DNA from: Nomia melanderi
Taxonomy: Eukaryota > Arthropoda > Insecta > Hymenoptera > Halictidae
Direction of reading: 5' to 3'
DNA length: 64,000 bases
NCBI RefSeq assembly: GCF_051020985.1
Contig: NC_135012.1
Location: 13,270,451-13,334,450 of the forward strand
Part shown: positions 13,043 to 25,265 of the stretch, piece after piece
How positions within the stretch are numbered: the first letter of the stretch is position 1
Layout: each line of letters begins with the position of its first letter
Notes under the pieces: generated by a model
Databases searched by the model: none
What the model saw: only the letters and a program-made list of their open reading frames with translations
What the model was told of the DNA's origin: nothing
Made by a program: the position numbers and the translations under genes

Positions 13043-13048
13043 AATAAA
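13043..13048 (+). terminator. Polyadenylation signal AATAAA, probably Sce
   Basis: Canonical hexamer about 717 bases after the Sce stop codon on the same strand, in AT-richer sequence. No RNA evidence is available; assignment is by position. Confidence 0.5.
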
Positions 13049-13070
13049 TCAATGTATATAACGAGACACG

Positions 13071-14083
13071 TCGCGCGAGAGTTGTCCGAATAATCAACGG
13101 GACGAACACCGCGTGTGTGCGTGTCTCCGTCGCAGATCAATCATCCTTCCGTCGTCAGCTCCAATTTTCTTTTTTCATTTCCCTCCGATTCGCCAGGATT
13201 TATTGGCTCGGCTTCCTTTGCCGCCCGGCTCCGCGGTGGCTCTCTGATAGAACAATCTAATTTTCGATCGCGCCAAGGATACACGGGAAACGTCTTTCCC
13301 GTGGCAGACGGAATAATCGATAAGAGCCTAGAGCCAGACCCCATCCCGCGCCCTCTCGCATTTCCACTGAACCGAAAACAATGCGAACGCTTCGGATAAT
13401 GCCACCCTCTTCTAGTAAACGGGAAACCACGTTGAACCCCCCTCGTCGTTGCCTCGCCGTTGCCTCGCTCAGTATACTATTACCAGCTCCTTTATAGTCT
13501 CGATTATACGCCGACGTTTCGCTTTTAATATCCGTTCCCGCTGAACGGACAGCGTCTTTTAAATCGAACGTTCCATCTGGAGGCTCGGATGCACGGCCGG
13601 AAGAACTGATCGCGGAATTTCCGGGTATCCCGCTCGCCCTATCTTGTCCTCGCCGGGTTCCTCGTCCTTTTTCCCCTGCTTAACATTAATTAATGCATCC
13701 TCCAGCCGCGTTAGATTCACGGCAGTCTAGTAGCTACTAATTACAGCTTATGCAACCGAATAATAACCGGCGCTCCTAATTAGCGCTTCGAATGAATCTC
13801 CTCCTGCACGATGCTCGCGCGCGCGAGCGCGTGATAACGGCTGATTCATTAATAGGCATCGCGCGTTAATTGCCGTATTCGCCTTCATAGAGGAAAACTG
13901 AAAAGATCCGTGTCCTGGTGTAGACCGGCAACCTCACTGAAAGTTCACCGAGCGTCGGATTATATGAGAGTCTAATCGATTCTCTTAATTACTCTCGTTA
14001 ATCAAATTCATGGCATTAGAATTGCTATTCGTAACACGTCTCGAGTTACACGTTCCAATAAGGTGGTTCGCTACGAAACGACG
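13071..14083. other. Convergent intergenic region between Sce and the minus-strand gene
   Basis: No coding segment seen. On the minus strand it holds the candidate poly(A) signals for the next gene: ATTAAA (plus 13524-13529) and AATAAA (plus 13199-13204). If the second is used, the two transcripts end within about 150 bases of each other. A 16-bp GC palindrome sits near 13810-13826. Confidence 0.45.
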
Positions 14084-17000
14084 TTACAGTTGTTTTCGAT
14101 TTATTTCCTGGGTGCGTAGGAACGGGAGTCGGTCGCTCGCGGCGTCCGAGGAAGCATCGTCCGTGTCTTTCGCCTCCGTCGAACCACCGGACGACAGATT
14201 GAACGCCGATTCCTCTTCCTTGGCCGCGCTTCTCCAAACGGAATCATCTGCATCCTCCTGTTCGTCGGTGAATTCCTCGCTGGAATCCTCCTCCGAATAT
14301 TCCTCGTCGAAGATGTCTTTCCCTCCTCTCGATTCGTTGCTCAGGAGTTTCCGAATCTCGTCCGGAGCTAACCTGAAAATTCATCGTTTCATCAGGGGAA
14401 GGAGAGCTTTCCGTTGGAGCAAAGAGAAATTAGACCCTCGAAGGATCGATCCTTTCGGGTCGTTCCGCTTTGATCCTGTTATCGCGGCGACGATAGACGA
14501 CAAACGACAGACGACAGACGACAGACGACGAAAGAAGGGGCGTCGTTATTCTTCGTCCAGCGGACGAGGAACCCATTACCGCCGATATATCCAGTCTCTA
14601 TCCCATTTGGCGAGGACGCGTCGCGAAATCCCATCGGTGACGGAATAGATCGAATGACGTAACCGCTCGACGGAATACTAATACTAACGGCGTCTTATGG
14701 GGCTCCTTGTACCACAGCGGATATCCCCAGGGGTTATTGTGCCTGCCGCCGTCGGGAATCGAATTCTCGGCCGGCATAGAATGCAGCTTGAAATGCGCCG
14801 GCTCCACCGTTTCCTCTAATAACGCGGACACTTGTCGCGCGTAGTCCTCCGTCCCGGCAGTCCGTTCCAATCTGTGAAACGTTTACCGATCATTTTCGCG
14901 TACCCTTCGCCTGTTCAGCGAGTCCACCGAGCGCAGACGCGCATGCAAACTGGCAATTTGTCGACGGTATTGATACGCTATCTCGATGATATTTGATTTC
15001 ACTCGTTAAACGAACATCAATCTTCGCTTTACCGCTAGAGAGGAATATTTAGATTTTTCCAAACTACGGTAATAACCAACGATCATAAAAACATACAGAT
15101 TTCACGTGATTCATCCTCGATCTTTTGACATTATCAACATGGAAATGGTTGTGTCTTCTTTCCGAGTGGTCGAGAACTCGATATGAAACTCGGAGGTTCT
15201 TTAGAATTGAGTCTATACACGCGATGAACAGGTCCACGGTTCGAAAGAATCTCCCTTGATGCGGTCTTACTTGTGAACCATCTGTCTGGTAAACTCCATC
15301 CTCGGCGCGGTCCTCGCGGATCGAGGAACGGAGTCCAACGAACTCTGAATTTCCCCGGGTCGCGGTTTGCTCGCGGTCTCCTGTACGCCGTAAAAATGTC
15401 CGAAGTGCGCAGCGGCGTCCCGCGGAACGTTCCAGGTCAGCCTGGCGTCTTCTGGCCTCCTCGCGTTCCCCTGTTCATTGCCCGGCGAGCTTTTCGAAAA
15501 GTGAGATCTCCGCTTCCTCGCCGCGAGCCTTGGAACGGTAATAATCGTATATTAAGGTAATGGCGGCTCGATACACGAGAAGCTGTTAAACCAGGAGCAG
15601 AGGGGCCCGCGAATGGCCGCGGTGCTCGATATTCCCGGCGCAGCCTCGTTTGTTCTCCGTCCTGTTCATTAAATACCACTTTGCTGGAATCTCTCTGTGA
15701 AACGGCTTGAACGCGTTGATTGCCGGCGGGGGTCACCGATCACTGTTGACCACGGAATTAATTGCGGCGATTAATTTAAGTAAACATCGGCGTCGGCGAA
15801 CTTTTCAATATAACTAATGCCGCGACATAAATCGCCGGGATAAACGGTCGCCGCGTATGAGAGCGCGGCTCGCGGTAGGGTAATTTCATATACCGTATAT
15901 TTCACTCCGACATGGGAAAAACGTAGGAAAACTTGCGGCCAGTCGGCGGGTTCGAGGCGTTAGCCAATTTGCGCCTAGAACTCGGCGCGGCGTAATATTT
16001 CCCCGACGCTCCAACCGTTTGCGGTTTAAAGCGTTCTCGGCTTTCCATTCTGGCACCGGCATCGATGTTGCTTGATTTCGACGTGGCGTAACATGGTATT
16101 TCCCTAATTTACTCAAATCGTGCTTACGTTCAACGCGGTTCGAACTCCTCGCCGTGTAACGACGAGCGAGACTCGTAGGAATGATTATCGAAGTAATTTA
16201 ATTACAATCAGTGATATTCAGTGCACGTTCAGGGGAAGGATTATTTGATCACCGCCAATAATTGATTACGCTTCTTGCAAATTACCGGTAATAAAGTTAG
16301 CCAAACGAGCTCCGTCCGAGAATAATTATAAGAGCGATGATATTAATTTAGCTACTGGAAGGAAATCGAATGTATATAGTTGTCCGGACGCAGAACCGTT
16401 GGTCGCAAACGGTTGAGGAACACTCGAAAAGATTACAATGAACCACCTGCGGAGAACGGCCTTTGTCCTAACGATCCTCCAATTGTTACAGTGTCGGAGC
16501 CTGGCGGTTCGCAAATAGAACGCAAGTTTTATCGTTGATTGGTCCAGATCGCAGGAGAGCCACGCCGATAATGAAGCATGGTTAATGCGCGCGATAATTA
16601 CTCCGCGGTAATAATCCATTTCGCGATTGTTCCGTATCGGGTGATAATTACGGTTGGAAGTGCATTACTACAAATTGCTCCCGAAGAACTTTCTAACGGA
16701 TGCTAACCTCCGCGTCTTAATTGCCCATATAAACCGTGCAAGAAAGTCTCCGGGCCGCATAAGAACACGCTATTACGCGTAAATGAGTGAAAAGATGCTG
16801 CGCACCGTTGGGAACGCCGACGGGTTCTCTCCGTCTAATCGCCGGCCGTTTCGTTCGGTGGACGCGATCGACACGTACCGTTGCGGAACATTTATTTCCG
16901 TTAGGTTCGCGGAAAAACTGCGTGTCCGCGGATTGATTCATCGTGACGGGCAATCTGCGCGAAATTACAGGTGAACAGGCTACCAAAGCGCGAGCACGGT

Positions 17001-18481
17001 AAGCGTCCGGCGTCCGGCGTCCGAAAGAACTCCGGCAACGTCCCTGCGACCGTCCGGCCGTGTATCAGCTGTCGACGACAATCACCCCCGATGAATAATT
17101 CATTTGACGAATCACGGATCCCGGCCACTGGGAACGCGACGGATTATGCAAAAATGTACAATTTCCTGTCAGCTCGGGACTCCGCCCGCCCGTCGATCGC
17201 CTAATCAACCAACGAAACGGACGAACGACTGATAACAATCGGCGACCATTCTCGGCTATTTCCATGGTTAAACGGAACCGGAAACCACAGGCAATCGTAC
17301 ACGAATCGTATTCGTTCGTCACTGCGGTGGAGCGTACTTTTAGGAACCTTATTTTTTTACCGTTAGATCCCCCGTGGCGAGCAAACTTTAAAGTGGATGA
17401 CTCTCTTCGAAGATGATATTACAGTCAAGATAAGTAATGCTCTACGACGATCGCAGGAGTCGATCGTGAAGTTTAGTAGATATTTGGGTCATTTCTAGCG
17501 GTCATCGTGCGTTTCTTCGGCGAATTTTCTCAAGACAAATAATCCTACAGCTATTTTCGATCGAATCCACGAGCAAAGAAGTCGATCGTGCATTTCGGTG
17601 AAGGGTAGCTATTCCGGTCACCTCGTGGTTCGTGGTACAGTGACCGCAAACATTCCCGTTTCGGTTCGCGGAACGTGTTCCGAGATACGATTTCCGTGCT
17701 CTCTAAACACTGACTTGCGAAGCTTTCCCGCGCAGGAAGTCGACGAGCGTAGGTTGTCCGTGGCCAATCGAACATCCTCGGAAATCCTCGTCGCGGATTT
17801 CACTTTCGATCCTTCGAACATCCTCCCAGCTGACGGCAGCTCCTCTTCCCCACAGATTTCTTTGGTTCGTTCGCGCATGGGCATGCTCCCGAGGAAATTG
17901 CTAACCGTTCGTATTTCCTCGTTCGTGGGTCTCGTTTAGACCGATGCAATCGCATTGATTTACTCCGTAGCTCTAGCCTCGCCCCGCAAAGATTTCCGGT
18001 GGCCGAACACCAGTGGCGGCGGAGTCATGGCCGGCAGATTAATCCCGGGACGCACCGCGAACGTTTTAACGGAATTAGATTGGTACGTAGCCAATCGTTT
18101 TAATGGCTGCACCGATAGGGAATACGCGATGCTCTTTTTTTCTCTCGTGTCACGGCCAGCTCGAGCGACTGACCGCAATTAACCGAACACGAAACGGGGA
18201 ACCGGAGTTCCGTCGGTTCGTTTCGCGTTTTCGAGTGCGCCGAGAAGTTTCTAGCGTCTCGCACTCGACTAAACGAGTATTTTATCGGTACGGAATCATC
18301 GTTTTCTCTTACACGTTCCGCCTGTGACTGGGCATCGGGGCTGAATCGTTTGTTTCTCTCCGCACGCGCGCGTCGCTGATTTATTCCGAGCTTTTCGTAG
18401 TTTGAGCATGATGAGTTGGAACCGTGATCGCTGGACGAAGCGATAAACGATAAGAAACGTTCGTCTGCGGCTCGGAAGACG
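14084..18481 (-). CDS. Unrecognised multi-exon protein gene with acidic C-terminus (5' end missing)
   Basis: Assembled on the minus strand from reading phase and splice consensus. Exon a starts at about 18481, 18470 or 18464 and ends at 18313 (donor GTAAGA, phase 0). Exon b is 15582-15271 (acceptor TTTAACAG, donor GTAAGA, phase 2). Exon c is 14871-14689 (acceptor TTTCACAG, donor GTTAGT, phase 2). Exon d is 14372-14084 (acceptor TTTTCAG, stop TAA 14086-14084). All phases match, but exon b changes frame: its first part (YDYYRSKARGEEAEISLFEK) runs into TGA at 15477-15475, while the frame continuing into exon c starts one base later. About 310 residues are visible. Exon c carries HNNPWGYPLWYKEP. 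Exon d opens LAPDEIRKLL and is then very acidic (DEEYSEEDSSEEF). No signal peptide, membrane segment or known domain seen. The start codon lies further upstream. Function unknown. Confidence 0.62.
14495..14530. repeat. 7-bp tandem repeat (ACGACAG)n
   Basis: About five copies, inside the last intron (14373-14688) of the unrecognised minus-strand gene. Confidence 0.85.
15583..18312 (-). other. Intron of the unrecognised gene, 2.7 kb
   Basis: Bounded by GTAAGA (donor, 18312 downward) and TTTAACAG (acceptor, ending 15583) on the minus strand; the flanking codons join in phase 0. Inside, the minus strand at 17618-17884 has a protein-like frame with an ATG in fair context, but no acceptor and donor consistent with a phase-0 cassette exon, so I do not annotate it. 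Otherwise nothing seen apart from a short GTCCG repeat at 17008-17026. Confidence 0.5.
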
Positions 18482-19900
18482 CTCACACGTGTTCCCGGGG
18501 AGATTCGCGAGGAAAAGGGACGAAAAAGGGGTCGTGGCGATTGTAAAATACGTCGTACCGTTTTTATGATGTATCAAAGAGCGGGTCGGCCGAGAGGAAA
18601 CGGGCGGCGGGGGGGACAGAGACGGTTGGACACGAACCACCACCGCGCAGTCGAATGTGCCGCAGATAAAGGGGATAGAATAGAGAGGCGGCGCTTATTT
18701 ACGATCGAAGGAGAGCGAAGACTGGCTCGAATTCGTGCGCGGCGCGAGAAAAGGGAGCAAAACCGCGTCGCCGGGCCGCGCGATGCATATCTTATGCACG
18801 TGCCTCGAGAAAAAGAAACGGGGTGGCCGGTGGCCACCTCCACCCACCTCCAGCTTCGCCCCCGACGCCGCTACCAAATTATTTATTGGCCACGCTGCAT
18901 CGAGAAATGCTAAATATTTCAAAGGGTCAAATGGCCTCCGCGATTTCTGCCAGTCGAGCGCGTGGGTAGGTAGATTCGGTGATTCACTCTCGCGGGATTT
19001 TTGCTTGAAGCGCCGAGGTTCCCTTTTAAACGGGAATGATGGTCGGACCTTGCGTCCGAGAAGGGAACGTCTTTTTTCTCTATCCGAACCTTATACGTTT
19101 CGTTGCATCTTTCATTTGTCAAGCACAAGTTCGAGGGAAAAGTGTAGCAAAGTCAGGCGTTTCGTCCAATTTCCACCGGAACGCAACAGTTGCGTAGATA
19201 ATCGGTTGTCTATTCACCAGCGAAACATTGATCCGTAAGATCGGCCGTTCCATCGGGCCTGACAACTGAGCATTAAAGTCCCTTTCGCCGTTTAACCTGC
19301 TCGAAATTGTAGGAAAAACTCAGCTCCGCAAACTCCGCGATCCGTTTAATATGGTACTCGAGCTACTTTAGCCTTTGATGGAGGATCCCGAGCTCTCGCA
19401 CATCCCACGCCTTCTGCCCCCGTTTCTCGCGTCTCTGGCTTCCCCGTTACGTAAACGCCACGGCGCGCCTTGGCGGGGCAGACGTAAACCGCGGCGCGGA
19501 AAGAAGCGGATTTTACGTGCAAAGGGCGACGTGTGCGTTTGCGTAGAGAGACGGAGAGAGAGGGAGGGGGAGAGAGAGACGGGTCGCGTCGTCCCCGTGC
19601 GTAATGGTACTTCCTGCTGTCAGTAGATTTTAATTACTCGGCCTGGGCCCGGTGTGTAACGCAGCTGCGCTCGAAAATTATACGAGCGAGTAATAAAAGC
19701 TTGGCTCTCTCTCGCGGGGGCTTCGGAAAGTGATTAAGCAATCGGCAGGTTTACTCTCGCGTTTCGCGGAGATGGAGGAAGAGAGAGAGAGGACGCACCG
19801 GAGTGCGTAGCGTGCGACTACCAGGAGGGAGGTCCTCTTTGATCAAGCTGGAATTCCTCGGCCGATCACTTTTGTAGGTAATATGCCCTGAAAAAGGAAT
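18482..19900. other. Non-coding region, no supported gene
   Basis: GC-rich, with purine runs at 19546-19582 and near 19780. A minus-strand open frame at 18919-19128 reads plausibly, but none of its GT sites gives a good donor in a phase that fits the next exon. Nothing else seen. Confidence 0.4.
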
Positions 19901-19905
19901 GACAC

Positions 19906-19975
19906 CCAATGCGCGCTGATTGGATTTGTGATTGGCCGGCTTCGGCTCGGTTCCTCCGCTGAAAAACTATAAAAA
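19906..19975 (+). promoter_or_regulatory. CCAAT/TATA promoter-like cluster
   Basis: CCAAT at 19906-19910, its complement ATTGG at 19919-19923 and again at 19931-19935, then TATAAAAA at 19968-19975. The spacing fits a TATA promoter with a start near 20000 on the + strand. The first downstream ATG with good context (about 20121) opens a frame of only nine codons, so the product is unknown; it could be a non-coding RNA or a short leader exon. Inference from motif spacing only. Confidence 0.35.
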
Positions 19976-22900
19976 CCCTCGATTTTTTCGTGGCCCCACC
20001 TCTCGCCGACTTTAATTAAACTTCCACCGGCGCGCCGCGGCTCGGCCGCCCTCCCCACCGCTTCGCGCACGCTTTTCAACTTGTAACCCCTGTCTTACAA
20101 CGTCGCGGAGCAAACGCAACATGAATCTTCGTCCGGCGCTGTCGTTTTAATACCCCGTGCACGTCCCGCGGAGGTCCCTCCGCTTCTTGCGTTCTCGCTG
20201 CCGGCTGACAATGAGTCGGAGCTCCGATAAGCGGCGAGGGATGCTCTCGACAACATTGTTACGTGGGAATGATCGAGTAGATTTTCAAGGGAAATTCGGA
20301 ACGAGCTTTCGCGAACCTGCTGAGCTGTTCTCTATCGTTGACGATCGAATTCTGTACGTTGCAATTATCGTTATTATCACCATTCGTACGATAATAGCAG
20401 TGTCCGTTAATCCGTGTTCGTGCCGCGAATAGATTACCTCGAGGCAACGGGGACCAATGAGACGATATTGCGAGACATGGCCCCTGTCTCTTTCCTTAGA
20501 CTCGCAACGCGTTAACCGGTATTGCGTAAGGAGCCCTGAATGATTGGAATCTGGGTCAGGGCGGATCTGTGAAAAAACAGTAATAGCTCTCGGTTACGTA
20601 TCGATTCCTTTAACCGCGATCCGAGTCGATCGATAAAGCCGAAACGATTTGCATATTCCGGCACGTCGCCATTATAATGCAAAGAGCCCTGCCACGTAGA
20701 TACGATCGGATATGATAGAGACATCGTTGAATAGCACGATACGCGTATTATTCATGTTCCGCGAGTCCTGTGGCGTTCTTGACTCCGTTACAGATACCCA
20801 GCACACGGATGTACGCACCGAGAATGCACCGTGAACGTGCACTGTGAGAATCTCGGGTTGTTCTTTCTCCTATCGCAAGCTGCATTACAAAGTGCGCGGC
20901 GTTTCCCGAAGCGAGTCCCTTCGATTACCTTCGACTGTAGAATTCCTGCGGCAACCGTACACTCTTATGCGAGTTCCGATCGATTAAATATAGCATTCTA
21001 CGGGAAATTTCATTCTAATCTTAATTGCCGCTGCTACGATTACGTTGCATCGCGAGATTATCGGCTCGAAGTGAAGACCACCAACGAACGAAATCAGCAT
21101 CCGAGAAATTCACGCTGCAGCCTCTACGAATTATCAATTTCGCCGGTATTCCCCAGTCCCATTTTCTCTGTGCGTCGTTTTCAAATGAACCGCACGCGAT
21201 ACTCGTTTCACGGGCAATGGTACGCCCAATCGGCCCCGGAGAAATTCTATTTTCCACTTATTATCCTTTCATTATCGCGATACCTCCGCCGAGATAATAA
21301 CGTTACCCGTTTCCGCCCTCGCCGGTCCCGAAGGTCCCACCGCGCGGAATAATCAATGAAAAGCGCGCGCGCGGCCGATGGGGGGGAAGTGTCGTTTCTG
21401 AGACGCGCGGCCTACAAGCCACTCGAAAATCTTTTTCAGTGTTGTTACAGCAAACATCTCTCGCGGGGCTCGTATTTGCCGATCTTAATTAGGGATAAAA
21501 CGGGGGGTAAGGGTTGGAAGCTCGCTGGGGTCGCGAGAGTTGACAAGAATCGGCTTTTCGAACAGCCAGGCTTCGGGCGTCTTCGGTGGTTACCGACGCT
21601 CCTCGGTGGCTACTCTTAACTCGTGCTCGTGCTGGCCCGAGTCAGTCGTTGACGCGCGCTCGTTTCGTTTGCATCGGGTATCAAATGGTGCTCGAACCGG
21701 GGAACACTTCCAGTTCATCCCTGATGTGAAGAGGCTGTGTGCTTGACCTCCATCTCTCTTCCAAAACAATACAGAGCGCGACATGCGTACTATCACGAGG
21801 TAAGAATCGAGATTAACCTGCGTCCCGCGAGCCGCTCCGCTCCGAGTCGAGTCGAGTCGAATCGAATCGAATCGACGGGGAAACCCTTCTTCGGCAACTA
21901 TTCCCGATGTTCGATTTCCATCGGTGTTCGGCGTTTCCCTCGGCCTTTCCCTCCCGGTTTCCCTCGAATTCCTCGGCCGAAACGCACCGGAACGGCCCAG
22001 AATATTCCCTGGAATTTATAAACAGTTATCCCCGAGCCGCATTACGACTCCGAGCCAGTCGTTTCCTGTACATCCTCCAAATTCTCTTCCTCCGGTGTGT
22101 CTGCTTCGAGATAAGATATCGAACTCGTTCTTCTCGACGGTTCTCTGCGTGCTGTTTACACCACGAGCCTCGACGCGCCGAGTACCGTGGTCATCGATAA
22201 CCGGTACTTTCGAATTGCTCGAATACGATCGCGATGCATGTAACAAGCGATTTCGAAGTACGAATGCTTAACGGCATCGATACCTGGAGAGTAACGCGAC
22301 TCGAGCATCGCGATAGCGAATCATTAATAATCGGTTCCCCGTGCCACGAAGTGACGAACGCTCGAGATTTCCGTGGCAGCGGACACGTTAACTGCGCCTA
22401 GACCCGGTTTAATCCTCCGATGACACACCGACGAACGCTCAGCTTGATACTCGGTGCATTCGTCGCGGCGAGAGTCGAGGGAGTTTTATCCTGGCGAGCG
22501 GTCCGAGTATCGAAAATCCATAACGGGCCGGCTACATAACAAATCTCCGGGACTCGCTGCGAGCTTCAGCGAAATTTCATACGCCGGTAAATGCTCGATT
22601 CGCGGTCCATTCGGTCGCGATATCGACCGTTTCCGTTGGCCCGTTTCACGATACACACTCCCGTTTTTCATTTACTCCCATCCCCCCGGCCGTGCGTCGA
22701 TTTTTTCTTAATTTGATCATCCTCGTGGGGGGGAAAGCAGAGAAAGCGATCGCGAACGTTTGCCGGGCACGATTGAATTTGTTGCATTCGGCAGTGTATT
22801 CTCTGTGCCGGGGCTCCGCGGTCAATATTGACTCTCGTTCGAGCCAAAGCCCATCGCAATAAATTATTGACTTGACGGAACCAGACGAGAGCATGAAAGT

Positions 22901-24150
22901 CCTGCAGTGATCTGCATTAACCGTACGACCTATCCGCCCCGTATACGACTCCGCTATTTGCCATAAGGCCCTGGAATTATGCGTGCCATAAATCACCTTT
23001 ATGCCTGGATTATCGTCGCTGGGGGGACGCCGGAGATTCGCAGAGTACATCGATGGTTGCGAATCGACCGGCCCGAAAGGATAACTCCTCCGATCGGCTC
23101 GCGTTACGATGCCGCTTCATCTGTGGTCGGGCAGTAATTTAAAGAACTTCATTGGCTATGTACGAAAGCCCCGTACGCTCGCATGTTTCGCGTTTCAACG
23201 AGCAAACTAGGCAGGTAGATGCTCGACCGCGCGTTTCATTGAGAAGATTAACCTTCCGCTCTATGATTCGTTCCATAATTGAGCTTGTTAGAATTACTCT
23301 GTCATTAATAATTCATCGGGAACGAAAAAGGATTCCACGCTTTACAGAGCAGAACTGTCGAGTAACTGGAATTATTGAAAATACAACGCGCAGATCGGCT
23401 TCTCTAAGAAGCCAATCGAAATTTCAATCGATGTAATAAAGTAACGATGTTCGATCCGACGAACAGAAAGATAATATTCAATTTGAGCTGAGAAGGATCG
23501 AGTTGCAAGTAGTTTGGTCAACTTCCGTTTTCCGATACGATATTACACGACAAGGGGTTAACGACGGATGATTGAATATCATTTTCGTTGCCCGTCGAGT
23601 CCTCCTTCGGCCCGTTTAAAGGGGTTCGAATGAAACTAGTTTACAACTTCATAGCTGTACGCGCATCTACCTCGTTGCACCGGATTATAAGTGGATCGAT
23701 CAGATTACGGACACCTCGTGTATCGCTCGACGAAAGGCGCGATCCGTGTTCTCGATGATAATTCGCGATTTCCGATCGACGAGCGCGCTGGGATCCCGGG
23801 GCTGGCGATCCATGCACGCGCTGACAGGGAGATCAATTTCCGTAAAGTGTATCGTAATTCGACGCCTACCTCGCGGAGACGCGTGTTGCAAGTGCACTGT
23901 GCACTTTTCCGTCGGTCCGACGGCACTCGATACACGGGTCCGTGTTCGGTAGGGTCGCCCACGCAGTTGCACACACGCGTACGCGGCACGTACACGTACG
24001 TCCTCGGAACAGCACGCTCTCGTGCCCTGCTCATTCTTCTTCTGTGTGTTCGTCAGGCGATTTACGGTAAGGGCACCGTCTGCTTTGTGTGTTAGTCACC
24101 GACCACGGGGGGTGCCGGAGAGACTGGCAGGACTCTGTCAGAGGGGAGGC
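19976..24150. other. Non-coding region, no supported gene
   Basis: Contains a pentamer repeat of GAGTC/GAATC type at 21843-21875 and many overlapping chance frames. No frame shows a family resemblance or good flanking splice sites. Confidence 0.4.
21843..21875. repeat. 5-bp repeat, CGAGT changing to CGAAT
   Basis: Three CGAGT units followed by three CGAAT units. The clean switch indicates one substitution spread by slippage. Confidence 0.85.
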
Positions 24151-24244
24151 GAAAGCCAGAAAGAGAGAGCAAAAGAGAGCAAGAAAGAGAGAGAGAGAGC
24201 GAGAGAGAGAGAGGGAGAAAGGGGCAAGGAAAAAAACGAGAAAA
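24151..24244. repeat. Polypurine (GA-rich) tract, about 90 bp
   Basis: Almost all purines on the + strand, with only a few cytosines, including AG runs of 6-7 units and ending in an A-rich stretch. Mirror-like polypurine runs of this length can form triplex DNA. No gene adjacent. Confidence 0.85.
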
Positions 24245-25210
24245 ACCCATAGAAAGAAAAGGTGGCAGGCAGACGCACACAGCCGCGCGGCGCGGAGCGC
24301 ACAGCCCACGATCGAACGAACCCGCGTGTGTGTACTCGTGTTAAACAGGCTCGACGTGTTTACTTTTGCATACACGCCGCCCGCGTGTCAAGAGCATAAC
24401 CATTCCTGTCGCGGATTATTACACCGTCGATAGAGTCTAGTCGGTCTCTCGCTCGTTTCCTCCCCGTGCCACCCTCTGTCTCTAGTTTGATTTCGCTCGA
24501 GGATTTTCTTCATTGATCGTCCGTTACCGCTGGTCCGTTAGCTCAATTGAATTCGAGGATATCGAGTTGGGAACAAGTTTCCTCGGGATTTCGTTCGGGG
24601 AAAACAAGAGCGTGCAGGGTATGGAATGTTGAATCCGTTGTAACATTCGATCGTTCGGAACGAATTGGATTGGAAACTGATTTCCAATTAGGCGACAGCG
24701 AACTAAGTGCTGGAATGAACGCATACGAAAAGAGAAAACCAGCGGATGACAAGAGTATATAGAACTGCGGAGTGTACTCGTCATTCCAGTTTATCGAGCC
24801 AATCGACTTTCAACGCGAGTTAGCCGCGGAAGAGTATCAAGGGTACAATCATTGGAACTGTAAACAAGGATGACCATCGCGAACGATCTAGCAGCGAGAT
24901 GCTCGCATTGCCACCAACGTCGTCCGTAATTATCGTAACGTTAGGATCGCGCGTGTAATCTAGGCCACCTAATCTTTGAGTCCAGCGGAACATGCTCGAC
25001 CTCGGGCCTCGCGTCCGCGGCCTCCCAGGATGTCTCTGGGTAACTGTAAAACTAGTAAAACTGGTGGGCAGGAATTGGCGTCGATACGCTAATACGCGCT
25101 GACGAGCCGCCCCGCGGCTTTTATTCGGCCTCCGAGATTTATTTGTCCGCCGCGGCCGTCGGGGGGACTCGGTGGAAGGACCTGCTTAAAAATAACACCG
25201 TCTCAGAGAC

Positions 25211-25265
25211 GTCTTCGCGTCGCCTCGCGTCGCCTCGCGTCGCCTCGCGTCGCCTCGCGTCGCGT
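25211..25265. repeat. 10-bp tandem repeat (CGCCTCGCGT)n
   Basis: Four perfect copies at 25221-25260 with partial copies on both sides. CpG-dense. Confidence 0.92.

Larger units (their letters stand above)
12327..13070 (+). other. Probable 3'UTR of Sce
   Basis: Begins after the TAG at 12324-12326 and contains two microsatellites (TA-rich 12449-12486, AG-rich 12686-12716). The only canonical AATAAA I find nearby is at 13043-13048. A cleavage site some 15-25 bases beyond it would give a 3'UTR of about 740 bases. No coding potential seen. Confidence 0.55.

Noticed and set aside
17618..17884. Protein-like minus-strand frame in the 2.7-kb intron
   Set aside because: Has an ATG in fair context and coding-like codon use, but no phase-0 acceptor and donor pair, and the flanking exons already join in phase without it.
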